A stretch of 64,000 nt of DNA from Roseateles terrae (lineage in GTDB: Bacteria; Pseudomonadota; Gammaproteobacteria; Burkholderiales; Burkholderiaceae_C): NCBI RefSeq assembly GCF_014192155.1, contig NZ_JACHXO010000010.1:1-64000 (forward strand). The letters are read 5' to 3'. The translations under genes were made by a program, and so were the position numbers. Below the pieces are notes generated by a model, which was not told the origin of the DNA, made no database searches, and saw only the letters and a program-made list of their open reading frames with translations. Shown here one piece after another: positions 52,824 through 62,966 of the stretch; positions within the stretch are counted from its first letter, which is position 1; each line of letters starts with the position of its first letter.

Positions 52824-55748
52824 TCACTGCGCGGGGGTGCCAGCCTTCGCAGCAGCCTTGCCTTCCTCTTTGAAGTCACCCACAGTCGAGACGACAAAGC
52901 CATCCACCGCAATGCGCTTGCGCCACGCGGCATTGACCTGCTCCACCGTGACCGCCTGGATGGCAGCATCTCGCTCGGCAACAGTCTTCCAGCTCTCTTC
53001 ACGGTCCGCCATGCTGAGCAGGCCAGCCGCCAGGTTGGCATCGTCGGCGCGGCCCTGGCGCAGGCTGGCCAGGATGTCAGCCTTGGCACGGTTCAGCTCC
53101 GCTTCGGTGATGCCCTCCTTGCTCATGCGCTGGAGCTCCTGCTTCACCAGCGTCAGCACCTGCTCGCGGTTCTGAGGCGCAAAGCTGCCGCCAATCACCA
53201 GCTCAGCATCATCACCAAAGTGCGGAGCCGAGAGCGATGCACCCACGCCATAACTGAGCCCCGCCTTCTGGCGGATGCTGACGGACAGGCGGTTCTCCAG
53301 AGACCCTCCCCCCAGGACGTGCGTCGCAAGCATCAGCGGCAGGTAATCCGCCTCCCGGTCGTTCAACGCAAAGTCCAGGCGCCAGCGCATCGCCGCATTG
53401 GCCTTGTCCTTGGCCAGAGCATCAAAACGCGCAGCCGGAATGCTGTCCGCCTTCGCAACGTAGCGGACGTAAGCCGGTGCCTGCGGCTTCTTCCAGGCGC
53501 CAAAGAGCTGGTCAATGGCCTGGTCGATGCCGTCAGGCACCGCACCCACCACCGCCACACGCGCTTCATTGGCGGACCAATACCGAGCGTGGAATTGCTT
53601 CACATCGTCCAGCGTGGTGGCCTTGAGCTGGGCCACCTGCTTATCCACCGTCATCAAGTAATCCGGGTCGCCCAGCTTGACGCCGCGTGCACGATTGTAG
53701 TGATCCCGCACCGCCGCCTGTCGCAAGGTCTCCAGCTCCTGCCGTCCTGCCTCAAGGCCGGCCAATGAGGCCTTCTGATCGCGGTCGAAGGCGTCCTGCG
53801 GCAGCAGCGGGTGCTGCAGAACGTCCGCCGCCATGCGAAGCACTTCCAGCAGCGTGTCCTTTTCCGCGGAGATCAGCAGCGTCGCGCCCTGGTCCTCGCT
53901 GCTGACGCTCATGTTGGCCCGCAACTGCACCAACCGGTCCTGCAGCGCCTGCTTGGACAGCGTCGGCGTGCCTTCATCCATCAGCTGAGCCACCAGATCG
54001 GTGCCGCGGTGCTGGAAGGTGTCGTTGCGCTCGCCCCAGCGCAGCTGCATCTGCAGTTGCACCGTGTTGGCACGGGTGCGCTTGTTCAGCGCAGTGAATT
54101 CAATGCCGGAAGGCAGCCGCTTCATCACCGTGCGCTCCGCCAGATGCGCCGGCGTGGGATCAAAGCGTTCGCCGTCCTCCACCTTCGGCGGGCCCTGCAG
54201 GCCGGCCAGGCGAGCTTCCAGCGGCGGTGCGGCAGGAATCTCCACCCGCTCCACCTGCTCCGCCGGCAGATAACGGCCCAGCGTGCGGTTGGCCGGGCGC
54301 AGATAGGCCTTTCGCACCCGCTCGACGTCCGCCAGCGTCACCTTCGGAATGTCTTCCATCAGCTGGAAAAGCAGACGCCAGTCCGTAGCCCCCAGGCTGG
54401 AGATCTGCTGGATGAGCGCCTCCGGATTCTTCATCTGCTCGCGATAGGACATCAGCGCCAGTTCACGCACCCGCGCCAGTTCCGATTCGTCGAAGGGTTT
54501 GCTGGTGCGCCCCTCCACGATGTCCAGCAGGCGCTGCTCGACCGCCGCCTTGTCGGCATCCGGCGGCAGCACGGCGTAGGCCCGGATGCCACCGGGGTCT
54601 GCACCCCCCAGTCCCGTCAGGCCCGCGGCAATCGCCAGCTTGGGCTCGACCAGCTCCTTGTACAGCTGGCCGCTGGGCTGCAGGGAGAGCATCAGGCCCA
54701 GCACCAGCAGCGGCGCGCTGTCCGGGTGCGCCATGGCCGGCACATGGTAGTAGCTCAGCAGCAGAGGCTGGCCGCCAATGCGGCGCACGACCACCGTGCG
54801 CTCGCCATCCTGCGGCGGCTCGACGGTGTAGGGGCGAGGCACCGCGGTGGCCGGATTGCGCAGGCCGGCGAACAGCTGGCTGATGCGCGCCAGGGTCTTG
54901 GCCGGGTCGAAGCGGCCCGCCACCATCAGCGTGGCGTTGTCCGGCCGGTAGAAGCGCTTGTAGAAGGCTTGCAGCTTTTCAATGGGGACGTTCTCAATGT
55001 CGCTCTTCGGACCGATCGTGTCGTGACCATAGTTGTGCCAGTCGTAGGCGGCGCCCACCACACGCTTGTTCAACACCTCAAAGGGCTCGTTCTCGCCGCG
55101 TTCGTATTCATTGCGGACGACCGTCATTTCCTTGTCCAGGTCGGACTTGGCAATGAAGCTGTTGAGCATGCGGTCCGCCTCCAGCGTCAGGGCGAAGTCC
55201 AGGGTGGCTGCGTCCGCATTGAAGTTGGAGAAATAGTTGGTGCGATCGCTGGTGGTCGTGCCGTTGAAACGCATGCCGCGCCTTGCGAAGACATCGGCCA
55301 GGTCGCGATGCTTGGGCGTGCCCTTGAACATCAAGTGCTCCAGCAGATGGGCCATGCCATATTCGCCAGGAGACTCATGGCGACTGCCGACTCGATAGGT
55401 GATGTTGACCGTGGTGGTGCTCTGCGCATCGTCCGGAAAGAGCAGCACCTGCAGGCCATTGGGCAGCCGGTATTCGGAGATGCCCCCCATCTCCCGCACG
55501 AATTGCGCCTGACCCACCCGCAGACCGGCGACCGCGCCCTTGCCCTTGGCCGCGGAACCGGTGGCGGTAGCCGCGGCTGGGGCGGACACGGGAGCCGTCG
55601 GGCTTTGCGATGCGCGCTGCGCCCATCCGGGCGCCGAAGCACAAGCCAGAAACGCAGCGACCGCCAGCACGTGCGGGACACGGGACAAGCACGCGGAGCG
55701 CACGGGCGCGGGCAAGACCGCATGGCCATTCAGGGACACAGAAGACAT
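52824..55748 (-). CDS. Exported M16 zinc metallopeptidase, two-domain
   Basis: 974 residues from the ATG at 55748, with GGAG upstream; the frame is open 28 codons further. A signal peptide (VLAVAAFLACASAPGWA) is followed by a Ser/Ala/Pro linker. Two M16 halves follow: the first, at about 90-500, has the inverse zinc motif HLLEHLMFKG (H-x-x-E-H); the second, C-terminal, lacks it and has the R/Y-type residues of the inactive half (GLSYGVGASLSAP). M16B enzymes degrade peptides in the periplasm. The single large gene contrasts with the two-gene arrangement in many bacteria. It has its own terminator and no close operon partner. Confidence 0.9.
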   Translation of the reverse strand: MSSVSLNGHAVLPAPVRSACLSRVPHVLAVAAFLACASAPGWAQRASQSPTAPVSAPAAATATGSAAKGKGAVAGLRVGQAQFVREMGGISEYRLPNGLQVLLFPDDAQSTTTVNITYRVGSRHESPGEYGMAHLLEHLMFKGTPKHRDLADVFARRGMRFNGTTTSDRTNYFSNFNADAATLDFALTLEADRMLNSFIAKSDLDKEMTVVRNEYERGENEPFEVLNKRVVGAAYDWHNYGHDTIGPKSDIENVPIEKLQAFYKRFYRPDNATLMVAGRFDPAKTLARISQLFAGLRNPATAVPRPYTVEPPQDGERTVVVRRIGGQPLLLSYYHVPAMAHPDSAPLLVLGLMLSLQPSGQLYKELVEPKLAIAAGLTGLGGADPGGIRAYAVLPPDADKAAVEQRLLDIVEGRTSKPFDESELARVRELALMSYREQMKNPEALIQQISSLGATDWRLLFQLMEDIPKVTLADVERVRKAYLRPANRTLGRYLPAEQVERVEIPAAPPLEARLAGLQGPPKVEDGERFDPTPAHLAERTVMKRLPSGIEFTALNKRTRANTVQLQMQLRWGERNDTFQHRGTDLVAQLMDEGTPTLSKQALQDRLVQLRANMSVSSEDQGATLLISAEKDTLLEVLRMAADVLQHPLLPQDAFDRDQKASLAGLEAGRQELETLRQAAVRDHYNRARGVKLGDPDYLMTVDKQVAQLKATTLDDVKQFHARYWSANEARVAVVGAVPDGIDQAIDQLFGAWKKPQAPAYVRYVAKADSIPAARFDALAKDKANAAMRWRLDFALNDREADYLPLMLATHVLGGGSLENRLSVSIRQKAGLSYGVGASLSAPHFGDDAELVIGGSFAPQNREQVLTLVKQELQRMSKEGITEAELNRAKADILASLRQGRADDANLAAGLLSMADREESWKTVAERDAAIQAVTVEQVNAAWRKRIAVDGFVVSTVGDFKEEGKAAAKAGTPAQ

Positions 55749-56156
55749 CCGCAGCAACTCCTTCAAGTCATCCATCGGTCGGTGCGACGCACTCCACCGT
55801 GAAGCCGATTTTCTACCCATTTGGAACACCACAACCCGGCCACCAAGAAGTCACTTCGCTGCCGCTTCGCACCCAGGTCGCAGCCGCTTCGGAGGCACTT
55901 CGGAGGCACGTCAGGGGTATCTCCGAGGCACTTCCAAGGCCATGACCGAGCCATGACTTTCGACCCATGCGGAACGGCATGGAGGTCGACGTCAGTCCCT
56001 GAAGTGCAGTCGCCAAGGCATGCAGTTCATCGCTGAATGAATGCAGTGCAGCCCATGACAAAGACGCTTCGTCGCGAACGCGTTGGCCGTGTCCGCCGGG
56101 CTTTCTAACCTGCACTGCGTTTCATCCCGGCCCTCAACCATTCAGGAGTTGTCACC
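55749..56156. other. Intergenic region between divergent M16 and unknown exported gene
   Basis: 408 bases that must hold the promoters of both divergent genes. Short imperfect repeats of CGGAGGCACTT or CCGAGGCACTT occur around 55887-55935. An AGGAG box precedes the gene at 56157. No confident promoter motif or gene was recognised. Confidence 0.4.
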
Positions 56157-56807
56157 ATGTCATTCGCCCCCAAGCGTCCGTCGCTGCCCTCTGCTGCCGC
56201 TTTGCCCGCTTCTTCCGTTGCGTCCGGTTCTTCCGCTTCGTCCTTTTTTTCCCTTCCGCCCGCTTCGTCTGGCGCGTCTTCCCGCACGTCAGCGCGGCCC
56301 CGCTCGACGTCACCGCACAAGCCTTCCGCCGCCCGCTGGTCGATGCTGGTGATCGGACTTTGCGCGGGCGCCGCCTCGGGCGTCGCGCTGGCGCAATCGT
56401 CCGGGCCAACCACCGCTCCGCAGTCAGCCCATGCGGCGGCCCTCTCGTTCGAAACGCGCGTCCTGGCGGTCTGCCCCGGTGTCGAGACGCAGTTGGCGGA
56501 AGCACTCGGTCCGGCGCAGGCCCGCAACGGCGCACAGGGCAATGCCGTCGTGACATTCCGTCTGAACGGCAAGGTCATTGATGACGTGGTGCAGGTCGCA
56601 GGCCCGCAGATCTATCGCAGCGAATTGCGACGCGCCGTGCGTCACCTCCAGTGCGACAACGGTCAGGACAGCAAGACTTACGCCCTGCAGGTCAGTTTCA
56701 TGGATGCCGACGGCAGCGCGCCAACCAAGCATCTGACGCTGGCCGCCATCACACCGCTCAGTGGCGTCGATGCCGCCGCCTTGCGCCGCAGTCGCACGGC
56801 AGACTGA
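56157..56807 (+). CDS. Exported protein of unknown function with low-complexity N-terminus
   Basis: 216 residues from the ATG at 56157, preceded by CAGGAG eight bases away. The first ~60 residues are Ser/Ala/Pro-rich. A hydrophobic segment follows (SMLVIGLCAGAASGVALAQS), which acts as a signal anchor or an internal signal peptide. The C-terminal domain (about 95-205) includes AVVTFRLNGKVIDDVVQVAGPQIYRSELRRAV and two cysteines (VCPG and LQCDN) that could form a disulfide. Strand-and-helix order there recalls TonB C-terminal-like domains, but the match is weak. No family is recognised. Confidence 0.55.
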   Translation: MSFAPKRPSLPSAAALPASSVASGSSASSFFSLPPASSGASSRTSARPRSTSPHKPSAARWSMLVIGLCAGAASGVALAQSSGPTTAPQSAHAAALSFETRVLAVCPGVETQLAEALGPAQARNGAQGNAVVTFRLNGKVIDDVVQVAGPQIYRSELRRAVRHLQCDNGQDSKTYALQVSFMDADGSAPTKHLTLAAITPLSGVDAAALRRSRTAD

Positions 56808-56883
56808 TGACACGCCACGGCGGCGGCCCCGTGCCGAACCGGGACCCACGGCGCCGCAGCGCCTCTCGCGACGGTCGGCGCCC

Positions 56884-57321
56884 TTAGCCGGGCAGCGCCA
56901 TCACCGCGTCCCGCACGCGGCCATCCAGCTCGGACAGCGGAAGCGCCAGCCGCGCCTCCGCCGGAACGGCCAGGGTACGACGTCGCTCGCCCCAGACCGG
57001 ATTGGGGAAATGACTGTCCCAGTCGAAGCGAGCAATGACGTGCCAATGCACATGCGGCACCACGTTGCCCAGCGTCGCCAGATTGATCTTGGTGGGGGAC
57101 AGCGCCGCCCTCAGCACCTCCTCAACCCTCACCACCACGGCCATCAGCGCGTCCCTGTCCGCCAGCGGCAGATCACTGAACTCGGCCACGTGCGCGGTCC
57201 AGATGACGCGATAGAAGGCCGGGAAGTCCGGCTCGGCCGCGCGAATGACGCGCCAGCGTGTGGCGCTCGCGACCGGCAGTCCGCCGACGTCTCGGCACAG
57301 AGGGCAATCAGGGTGTTCCAT
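56884..57321 (-). CDS. HIT-family protein
   Basis: 145 residues from the ATG at 57321. The histidine triad is in PHVHWHVIARF (H-x-H-x-H), near residue 95. A CPLC motif at the N-terminus plus a further Cys or His may bind zinc, as in several HIT hydrolases. Members hydrolyse nucleotide phosphoramidates or dinucleotides. It is divergent from the Bug-type binding protein gene, 69 bases apart, with no obvious functional link. Confidence 0.9.
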   Translation of the reverse strand: MEHPDCPLCRDVGGLPVASATRWRVIRAAEPDFPAFYRVIWTAHVAEFSDLPLADRDALMAVVVRVEEVLRAALSPTKINLATLGNVVPHVHWHVIARFDWDSHFPNPVWGERRRTLAVPAEARLALPLSELDGRVRDAVMALPG

Positions 57322-57390
57322 GGGCAAAGGCGGGCAGGTCCGCTGGCTAAGATCAGCCGACTCTAGCCGAGCCGGCGCTCAGGAACCCCC

Positions 57391-58389
57391 ATGGCCCTTC
57401 GTCTCCCTTCCGCCCGTCGTCGCACCCTGCTGCTGGGCGCCGCAGCTGCCCCACTGGCCGCCGGCATGCCCACACGGGTTCATGCTGCCGACGCGTGGCC
57501 CACCAAGCCGATCCGCTGGGTGGTGGCCTATCCCGCCGGCGGCGGCTCCGACTTCCTCGCCCGCCAGCTGGCCCCGGCGCTGGGCCGCCAGCTCGGCCAG
57601 ACGATCGTCATCGACAACCGTCCCGGCGCCGCAGGGATCATCGGCACCGACAACGCCGCCAAATCCCCGGCAGACGGCTACACCCTGCTCACCGGCGACA
57701 ACGGCGCGATGGTCTTCAACAGCGCGCTCTACAAGAAGCTGCCCTATGCGCCAATCGACTTCACACCGGTGGCGTTCATGGCGCGCTTCCCCCTGCTGCT
57801 GGTGGTGAATCCGCAAGCCGGCTTCGCCTCGGCACAGGACTGGCTGCGCCAGGTGCAGGCCAAGCCCGGACGCTTCACCTACGCGTCGCCCGGCGTCGGC
57901 AGTCCACATCATCTGGCGATGGAGCTGCTCAAGGACCGTACCCATAGCTACATCGTCCATGTGCCCTACCGCGGCACCGCCTTCACCACGCAGGACATCA
58001 TCGGCGGCGTCGTGCCGATGGGCATCCTGGACACTGCCGCCGCCCTGCCCCATCTGCGAAGCGGCCGGCTGAAGGCGCTGGCAGTGCTCTCCGGCAAACG
58101 CGTCGCGGCGCTGCCGGAGGTGCCCACCTTCGAGGAAGCCGGGGTGAAGGGCGTCGACGTCAGCGCCTGGCAGGGACTGTTCGTACCAAAGGGCACGCCG
58201 GACGCCGTCATCAGCCGGCTCACCGCCGAGACCCTCAAGGCGCTCACGCAACCGGACGTCAAGTCAAAACTGGAAGAGTTCGGTCTGGAAGTGGTGCCGA
58301 CCGATGGCCCCGCACTCGCTCGCTTCATTCAGCAGGAAACCATCCAGTGGCATGCGCTCATTCGCAGCCGCGGCATCAGCGCCGAGTGA
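57391..58389 (+). CDS. Tripartite tricarboxylate transporter substrate-binding protein (Bug/TctC family)
   Basis: 332 residues. An Arg-rich N-terminus with an ARRRTLLLGAAAAPLAAG stretch resembles a Tat-type signal, cleaved after VHA near residue 32. Bug-family blocks follow: WPTKPIRWVVAYPAGGGSDFLAR, IVIDNRPGAAG, YKKLPYAPIDFTPVA and VPYRGTAFTTQDIIGG. These periplasmic proteins bind carboxylates, amides or other small molecules. No tctA/tctB membrane genes are nearby, which is typical of the greatly expanded Bug proteins of Burkholderiales. A terminator follows. Confidence 0.9.
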   Translation: MALRLPSARRRTLLLGAAAAPLAAGMPTRVHAADAWPTKPIRWVVAYPAGGGSDFLARQLAPALGRQLGQTIVIDNRPGAAGIIGTDNAAKSPADGYTLLTGDNGAMVFNSALYKKLPYAPIDFTPVAFMARFPLLLVVNPQAGFASAQDWLRQVQAKPGRFTYASPGVGSPHHLAMELLKDRTHSYIVHVPYRGTAFTTQDIIGGVVPMGILDTAAALPHLRSGRLKALAVLSGKRVAALPEVPTFEEAGVKGVDVSAWQGLFVPKGTPDAVISRLTAETLKALTQPDVKSKLEEFGLEVVPTDGPALARFIQQETIQWHALIRSRGISAE

Positions 58390-58399
58390 ACTGAGGGGT

Positions 58400-58432
58400 G
58401 GGACGTGACAAGGTGCTCGTCACGTCCCTTTT
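58400..58432 (+). terminator. Rho-independent terminator of the Bug-protein gene
   Basis: Perfect stem GGGACGTGAC / GTCACGTCCC with a nine-base loop, followed by TTTT. It lies 11 bases after the stop codon. Confidence 0.85.
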
Positions 58433-58670
58433 GTCCGTCATGCGGACCAATGGATCCGGTACCACCCCTACCGGACGGCGTTTCTCAGCCGGGTATTACT
58501 TCACGTAGAAGCCAAATAGCATTAGGTTATTCCCGTGATTGCGCTTCATTGAGCGCGCTAATCGCCTTACGGCAGCTTACAGTTTGACCTAAAGCAAAAA
58601 CAACAAACCGAAGGCGCCCACCCCTCTTGTCGGCGCCTCTTGCCACCGTCCCATTGGTGTAGGCACCGCT

Positions 58671-60602
58671 ATGAATCCACAAATGTCTGTCCGCACGACG
58701 GTCGCCCGTCGTGTTTCCCTGTTCGCCAGTATCGGCATTGCTGTTCTGCTGGTGCTGATCTGCGGCACCCTGTCCTGGGTCCTGACCAATCAGGCGCGTC
58801 AACGGACGGACGACTACATGGCCAGCGAGGCCGCCTCGGTGGCCCGTGTGGCTGACGCCCTGGATCGCACTGCGCGCGACTCCGCCAACCGTCTGTACGA
58901 CGTGCTGGCCACCGACCTGACCGACGGCAAATTCACCCTGGACGCGGACGGCGAACTCTCGCACGACGGTCACAAGATCAACGGCAGCCTCGAACTGCCG
59001 GATGGCTTCACCCGCCGCACCGGCGGCGTGGCGACCATCTTCGCCAAGAAGGGCACCGACTTCATCCGCGTGACGACCTCGGTGAAGAAGCAGGACGGCT
59101 CGCGCGCCATGGGCACGCTGCTGGACACCACCGGCGCCGCCTACGCCAAGACCAGCGCCGGCGAGACCTATGTTGGTCCGGCCACGCTGTTTGGCGTCCC
59201 CTACATGACCCGCTACACCCCGGTGAAGGACGCTGCCGGCAAGGTCGTTGGCATCCTGTTCATCGGCTTTGACATGCGCGGCCTGCAGGACGAGCTGGTG
59301 CAACTGGCGGGTGCGGTGAAGCTGTTCGACACGGGCGGCCTGTATCTGCTGGATCCGGGGAAGACGCCGGCCGATGCCGTGCTCAAGGGCCATCCGACCG
59401 CCAAGGGCAAGAAGCTGTCCGACGTGCTGAAGCCGGACGTGGCGGAAGCGCTGGTCAAGCGTCTCTCCGAAGACAAGGACGGCGTGCTGGAAGAACTGCC
59501 GGCGGTCTACAACACCGATCACAAGGACGCCTTCGCCGTGGCGCAGCGCTCCAAGGCCACCGGATGGTACGTCGTGGCGGAAGCCTCCCGCGCTACCGCC
59601 CTGGCCTCCCACTACCGCACCCTGTGGGCGCTGTGGGGCCTGATGGCCCTGGCCGTGGTGCTGCTGGGCCTGGGCGTGACCTGGCTGCTGGGCCGCTGGG
59701 TCGGCCAGCCGATGGCACAGCTCAACCGCGCCATCACCGCAGTGGCCAACGGCGACCTGACGCAGCCGGTGCATGTGAACCAGCAGGACGACATGGGCGC
59801 CCTCGCCGCCGGCGTGGAACAGATGCGCCAGCAGCTGGCCAGCACCATTACCGAAGTGCGCCACGCCAGCGACAGCATCGGCACCGCCAGCGCCGAAGTG
59901 GCCGCCGGCAGCCGCGATCTGTCGTCGCGCACCGAGCAGTCCGCCAGCCATCTGCAGGAGACCGCCTCGGCCCTGGAAGAACTGGCCGGCTCAATGAGCC
60001 AGACCGCCGCTTCCGCGCAGCAGGCCCATCAGCTGGTCGGTGAATCGGACCAGGCCGCCCAGCGCGGCGGTGCGGTGGTGCAGCAAGTAGTGACCACGAT
60101 GGACGAGATCAGCAGCGCCAGCCGCCAGATCAGCGACATCATCGGCACCATCGACTCGATCGCTTTCCAGACCAACATCCTGGCGCTGAATGCGGCGGTG
60201 GAAGCTGCACGTGCGGGCGAACAGGGTCGCGGCTTTGCGGTGGTGGCGTCGGAAGTGCGTCACCTCGCCCAGCGCAGTGCCGAGGCCGCCAAGCAGATCA
60301 AGGGCCTGATCACCGCCAGCGGCGAGCGGGTGGAATCGGGTGCGCGTCTGGTGAGCGACACCGGCGCCGCCATGCAGGCCATCGTGACCAGCGTGCGCCG
60401 CGTGACCGACATCATTGGCGAGATCTCGACCGCGGCCCATGAGCAGGCCCGTGGCGTGACCCGCATCAATGGCGCCGTGGCTCAGCTGGATCAGGGCACG
60501 CAGCAAAATGCCGCGCTGGTGGAGGAAAGCACCGCCGCTGCGGAAAGCCTGCGTGAGCAGGCCCACCGCCTGGTGGAGCAGGTCGGGCGCTTCCGCGTCT
60601 GA
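58671..60602 (+). CDS. Methyl-accepting chemotaxis protein with Cache-type sensor
   Basis: 643 residues. A first membrane helix ([22 protein letters not shown]) and a second near 315-340 ([23 protein letters not shown]) bracket a periplasmic Cache_3/Cache_2-type domain. A HAMP domain and a cytoplasmic signalling domain follow, with the conserved hairpin tip [38 protein letters not shown], shown here across 500-535. The C-terminus ends in GRFRV with no CheR-binding pentapeptide. It reports an unknown ligand to CheA/CheW. It stands alone, bounded by terminators on both sides. Confidence 0.93.
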   Translation: MNPQMSVRTTVARRVSLFASIGIAVLLVLICGTLSWVLTNQARQRTDDYMASEAASVARVADALDRTARDSANRLYDVLATDLTDGKFTLDADGELSHDGHKINGSLELPDGFTRRTGGVATIFAKKGTDFIRVTTSVKKQDGSRAMGTLLDTTGAAYAKTSAGETYVGPATLFGVPYMTRYTPVKDAAGKVVGILFIGFDMRGLQDELVQLAGAVKLFDTGGLYLLDPGKTPADAVLKGHPTAKGKKLSDVLKPDVAEALVKRLSEDKDGVLEELPAVYNTDHKDAFAVAQRSKATGWYVVAEASRATALASHYRTLWALWGLMALAVVLLGLGVTWLLGRWVGQPMAQLNRAITAVANGDLTQPVHVNQQDDMGALAAGVEQMRQQLASTITEVRHASDSIGTASAEVAAGSRDLSSRTEQSASHLQETASALEELAGSMSQTAASAQQAHQLVGESDQAAQRGGAVVQQVVTTMDEISSASRQISDIIGTIDSIAFQTNILALNAAVEAARAGEQGRGFAVVASEVRHLAQRSAEAAKQIKGLITASGERVESGARLVSDTGAAMQAIVTSVRRVTDIIGEISTAAHEQARGVTRINGAVAQLDQGTQQNAALVEESTAAAESLREQAHRLVEQVGRFRV

Positions 60603-60632
60603 TCGCGTCCGCCCCTGCGCTCCAGAGGCTTG

Positions 60633-60658
60633 AAAGGACCGCTACGGCGGTCCTTTTT
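60633..60658 (+). terminator. Rho-independent terminator of the chemoreceptor gene
   Basis: Stem AAAGGACCGC / GCGGTCCTTT with a TACG loop, followed by TT, 30 bases after the stop. A weaker T-run on the other strand could also help end puuD transcription. Confidence 0.85.
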
Positions 60659-60712
60659 CATGGGCGCTTCCTCTCTGCGTTGCTTGTTCGCGCCGATCGT
60701 TGGCGCCGAGGC

Positions 60713-61972
60713 TCAACGGGACTTGAACCACTGCCCCAGCACCGCCCGCTCTTCTTCGGTGATGCCGGTGGCGTTGTTGAGCGGCATGGCCTTCTGCACC
60801 ACCGCCTGCTGGTAGATGTCCTGCGCATGCTGCTCGATCAGTTCCGGCGTATGCAGCTGGATCCGCTTGGGCGCAAGCGCTGCGTTGTGACAGGCCTGGC
60901 AGCGGTTCTGCACGATGGCCTGGACCTGCGCGAAGGTCGGCGGGCTGGCCGTTGAAGCGCCCGTTGGCGCACCGGAGCCGGCCACGCCCGATGCACCCGC
61001 CTTACCCAACGCACCCGACGTACTCGACGGCTCCACCGATCGCGGCGCCAGCCCGATGATCAGCCCCACCAGCAAGACACCCACCGCCACCAGCAACGGC
61101 CAGGCATTGACGCCCTTGTGGCGCTTCACGAACCAGGTCCGCACCAGCGCGCCCACCAGCATCAGCGCGATCAGCACCAGCCAGTTCCACGCATGGCTGT
61201 AGAGCATGCCGTAGTGGTTGGACAGCATCGCAATCAGCACCGGCAGCGTGAAGTAGGTGTTGTGCACGCTGCGCTGCTTGCCGCGCTGGCCGAACACCGG
61301 GTCCACCGGGCGTCCGGCCCGCATGTCCTCGATGACCTGTTTCTGCCCGGGGATGATCCAGAAGAAGACGTTGGCCGTCATCATCGTGGCCATCATCGCG
61401 CCGACCAGCAGAAACGCCGCGCGCCCCGCAAACAGCTGGCAGGCGCCCCAGGCGGCTGCTGCGATCACCACCGCCACCAGGCCCAGCACCCGCCCGTCGT
61501 GGCCGATGCTGCCATCAGCCTTGCGTCCGAAGCGGCGGCAGATCTGGTCGTACAGCAGCCAACCGCCCGCCAGGAAGCACAGCGCGCCTGTCACCGCCGC
61601 CGGCGCGCTCCAGTCGTGCACCCGTCTGTCGATGAGATAGGTGTCGGCATTGAAGAGGTAGAGCAGCGCGAAGAGCGCAAAGCCGCTCATCCACGTCCAG
61701 TAGCTTTCCCAATAGAACCAGTGCAGATGCTTGGGCAGATGCGCGGGCGCCACCATGTACTTTTGCGGGTTGTAGAACCCCCCGCCGTGCACCGCCCAGA
61801 GTTCACCGTCCACGCCGCGGGCCCGCAGGTCTTCGCCGGTGGGGGGGACCAGATGGTTGTCCAGCCAGACAAAGTAAAACGAGGCGCCAATCCAGGCAAT
61901 GGCCACCACCACATGCAGCCAGCGCAGCAGCAGATTGGCCCAGTCGAGCAGATAACTGTCCATCAGAGACAT
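60713..61972 (-). CDS. puuD: Urate hydroxylase PuuD, membrane-anchored with C-terminal cytochrome c
   Basis: 419 residues. The N-terminal part (about 1-310) has eight or so membrane helices with the PuuD blocks LLRWLHVVVAIAWIGASFYF, HGGGFYNPQKY and SVHNTYFTLPVLIAMLSNHY. A Gly/Ser linker joins a cytochrome c domain with the haem motif CQACH (358-362) and a Met ligand in KAMPLNN (396). PuuD oxidises urate to 5-hydroxyisourate, passing electrons to the respiratory chain. UraH encoded in this cluster acts on the product. A second start is possible at 61963. It is preceded by a GTGTATACA operator shared with the uraH promoter. Confidence 0.93.
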   Translation of the reverse strand: MSLMDSYLLDWANLLLRWLHVVVAIAWIGASFYFVWLDNHLVPPTGEDLRARGVDGELWAVHGGGFYNPQKYMVAPAHLPKHLHWFYWESYWTWMSGFALFALLYLFNADTYLIDRRVHDWSAPAAVTGALCFLAGGWLLYDQICRRFGRKADGSIGHDGRVLGLVAVVIAAAAWGACQLFAGRAAFLLVGAMMATMMTANVFFWIIPGQKQVIEDMRAGRPVDPVFGQRGKQRSVHNTYFTLPVLIAMLSNHYGMLYSHAWNWLVLIALMLVGALVRTWFVKRHKGVNAWPLLVAVGVLLVGLIIGLAPRSVEPSSTSGALGKAGASGVAGSGAPTGASTASPPTFAQVQAIVQNRCQACHNAALAPKRIQLHTPELIEQHAQDIYQQAVVQKAMPLNNATGITEEERAVLGQWFKSR

Positions 61973-62056
61973 TCAGCAAGAACCGGACCACCACTGCGGG
62001 CGCTGTAATCCGGCTGAGCGTCGCGCTTATGTTCCTGGCGCCGCGGCGACGTGATC

Positions 62057-62070
62057 AAAGTGTATACAGT
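62057..62070. promoter_or_regulatory. Candidate GntR operator upstream of puuD
   Basis: AAAGTGTATACAGT, containing the palindrome TGTATACA, lies 85 bases before the puuD start. It shares 13 of 14 bases with the site at 63366-63379 in the uraH/GntR intergenic region. The GTATAC core fits the FadR-subfamily GntR operator type. Confidence 0.65.
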
Positions 62071-62155
62071 TCCGTGCGCGTCAGATTCGCGAACGGTGGA
62101 TCCGTCCTCTTCGGATTCCGATTCAGTACCGCATCAACCCTGCGTCAGACCTGCA

Positions 62156-62965
62156 TCAGTCCTGCATCAGCTGCGCCACCGCCGCCAGCGCCACCACTTC
62201 GGGCTGCTTGCCCTGGATGCCGGGGATGCCAATGGGGCAGATGACACGCGCCAGTTCGGCCTCGGTGAATCCCCGGGCCTCCAGCCGGTGGCGGAAGGCG
62301 GCCCATTTGCTCTTGCTGCCGATCAGCCCGATGGAATGCAGGTCCCCCTGGTTCCGCTGCCGCTGGAGACAGGCGGCGAGGATGTCCAGATCTTCTGCAT
62401 GACTGAAGCTCATGATCAGGACCCGCGCCCCCGCTGCCAGGGACGGCACCGCCGCCTGCACCGGCTCCGACTGCTCGGCGCGCACGTTGTCCGGCAAGGG
62501 CTCGAGGAACACGCCGTCGCGACTGTCGAACCACTGCACCCGCGCCGGCAGCCGGGCCAGCAGCGTGACGATGGCATGGCCCACATGCCCACCGCCAAAG
62601 AGTGCCACCGGTCGCCAGCCCTGCTGAGAGCCCAACCGTTCGTCCAGATCGGCAATGGCCGACCCATCCAGCCATTCGAAGTCCAGCCAGACCACGCCCC
62701 CGCAGCACTGCCCCAGGCTGGGGCCCAGTGCGAAACGCTGACGCGCTTCCATCACCCGCCCCGCCGCCAGCGCGGCGCGCGCGCGGGCGATGGCCTCATA
62801 TTCCAGCTGCCCGCCGCCGACGGTCCCCAGCACATCCGACGGCGTGACCGCCATCCAGGCACCGACTTCCCGTGGCCCGCTGCCCTCCACCTGCGCGACC
62901 CGCACCAGCACCGCAGGTGCATGGGCCAGCCGCAGGGCGAGCGTCTGCCAGGGCCGCAGCGCCAT
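62156..62965 (-). CDS. xdhC: Xanthine dehydrogenase accessory protein XdhC
   Basis: 269 residues from the ATG at 62965. Seen: ALVRVAQVEGSGPREVGAWM-like N-terminal block, GTVGGGQLEYEAI, LGQCCGGVV with the paired Cys, and the C-terminal Rossmann-like domain (ALFGGGHVGHAIV, SIGLIGSKSKWAAF). XdhC binds the molybdenum cofactor, adds the terminal sulfur with a desulfurase and inserts it in xanthine dehydrogenase, which makes urate. The start is one base after the uraH stop, so the two are coupled. xdhA and xdhB are not in the window. Confidence 0.93.
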   Translation of the reverse strand: MALRPWQTLALRLAHAPAVLVRVAQVEGSGPREVGAWMAVTPSDVLGTVGGGQLEYEAIARARAALAAGRVMEARQRFALGPSLGQCCGGVVWLDFEWLDGSAIADLDERLGSQQGWRPVALFGGGHVGHAIVTLLARLPARVQWFDSRDGVFLEPLPDNVRAEQSEPVQAAVPSLAAGARVLIMSFSHAEDLDILAACLQRQRNQGDLHSIGLIGSKSKWAAFRHRLEARGFTEAELARVICPIGIPGIQGKQPEVVALAAVAQLMQD

Positions 62966-62966
62966 G

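Noticed and set aside
58589..58618. Possible sigma28 (FliA) promoter before the chemoreceptor gene
   Set aside because: TAAA and CCGAAGG elements occur, but the spacing is about two bases short and the -10 match is poor.
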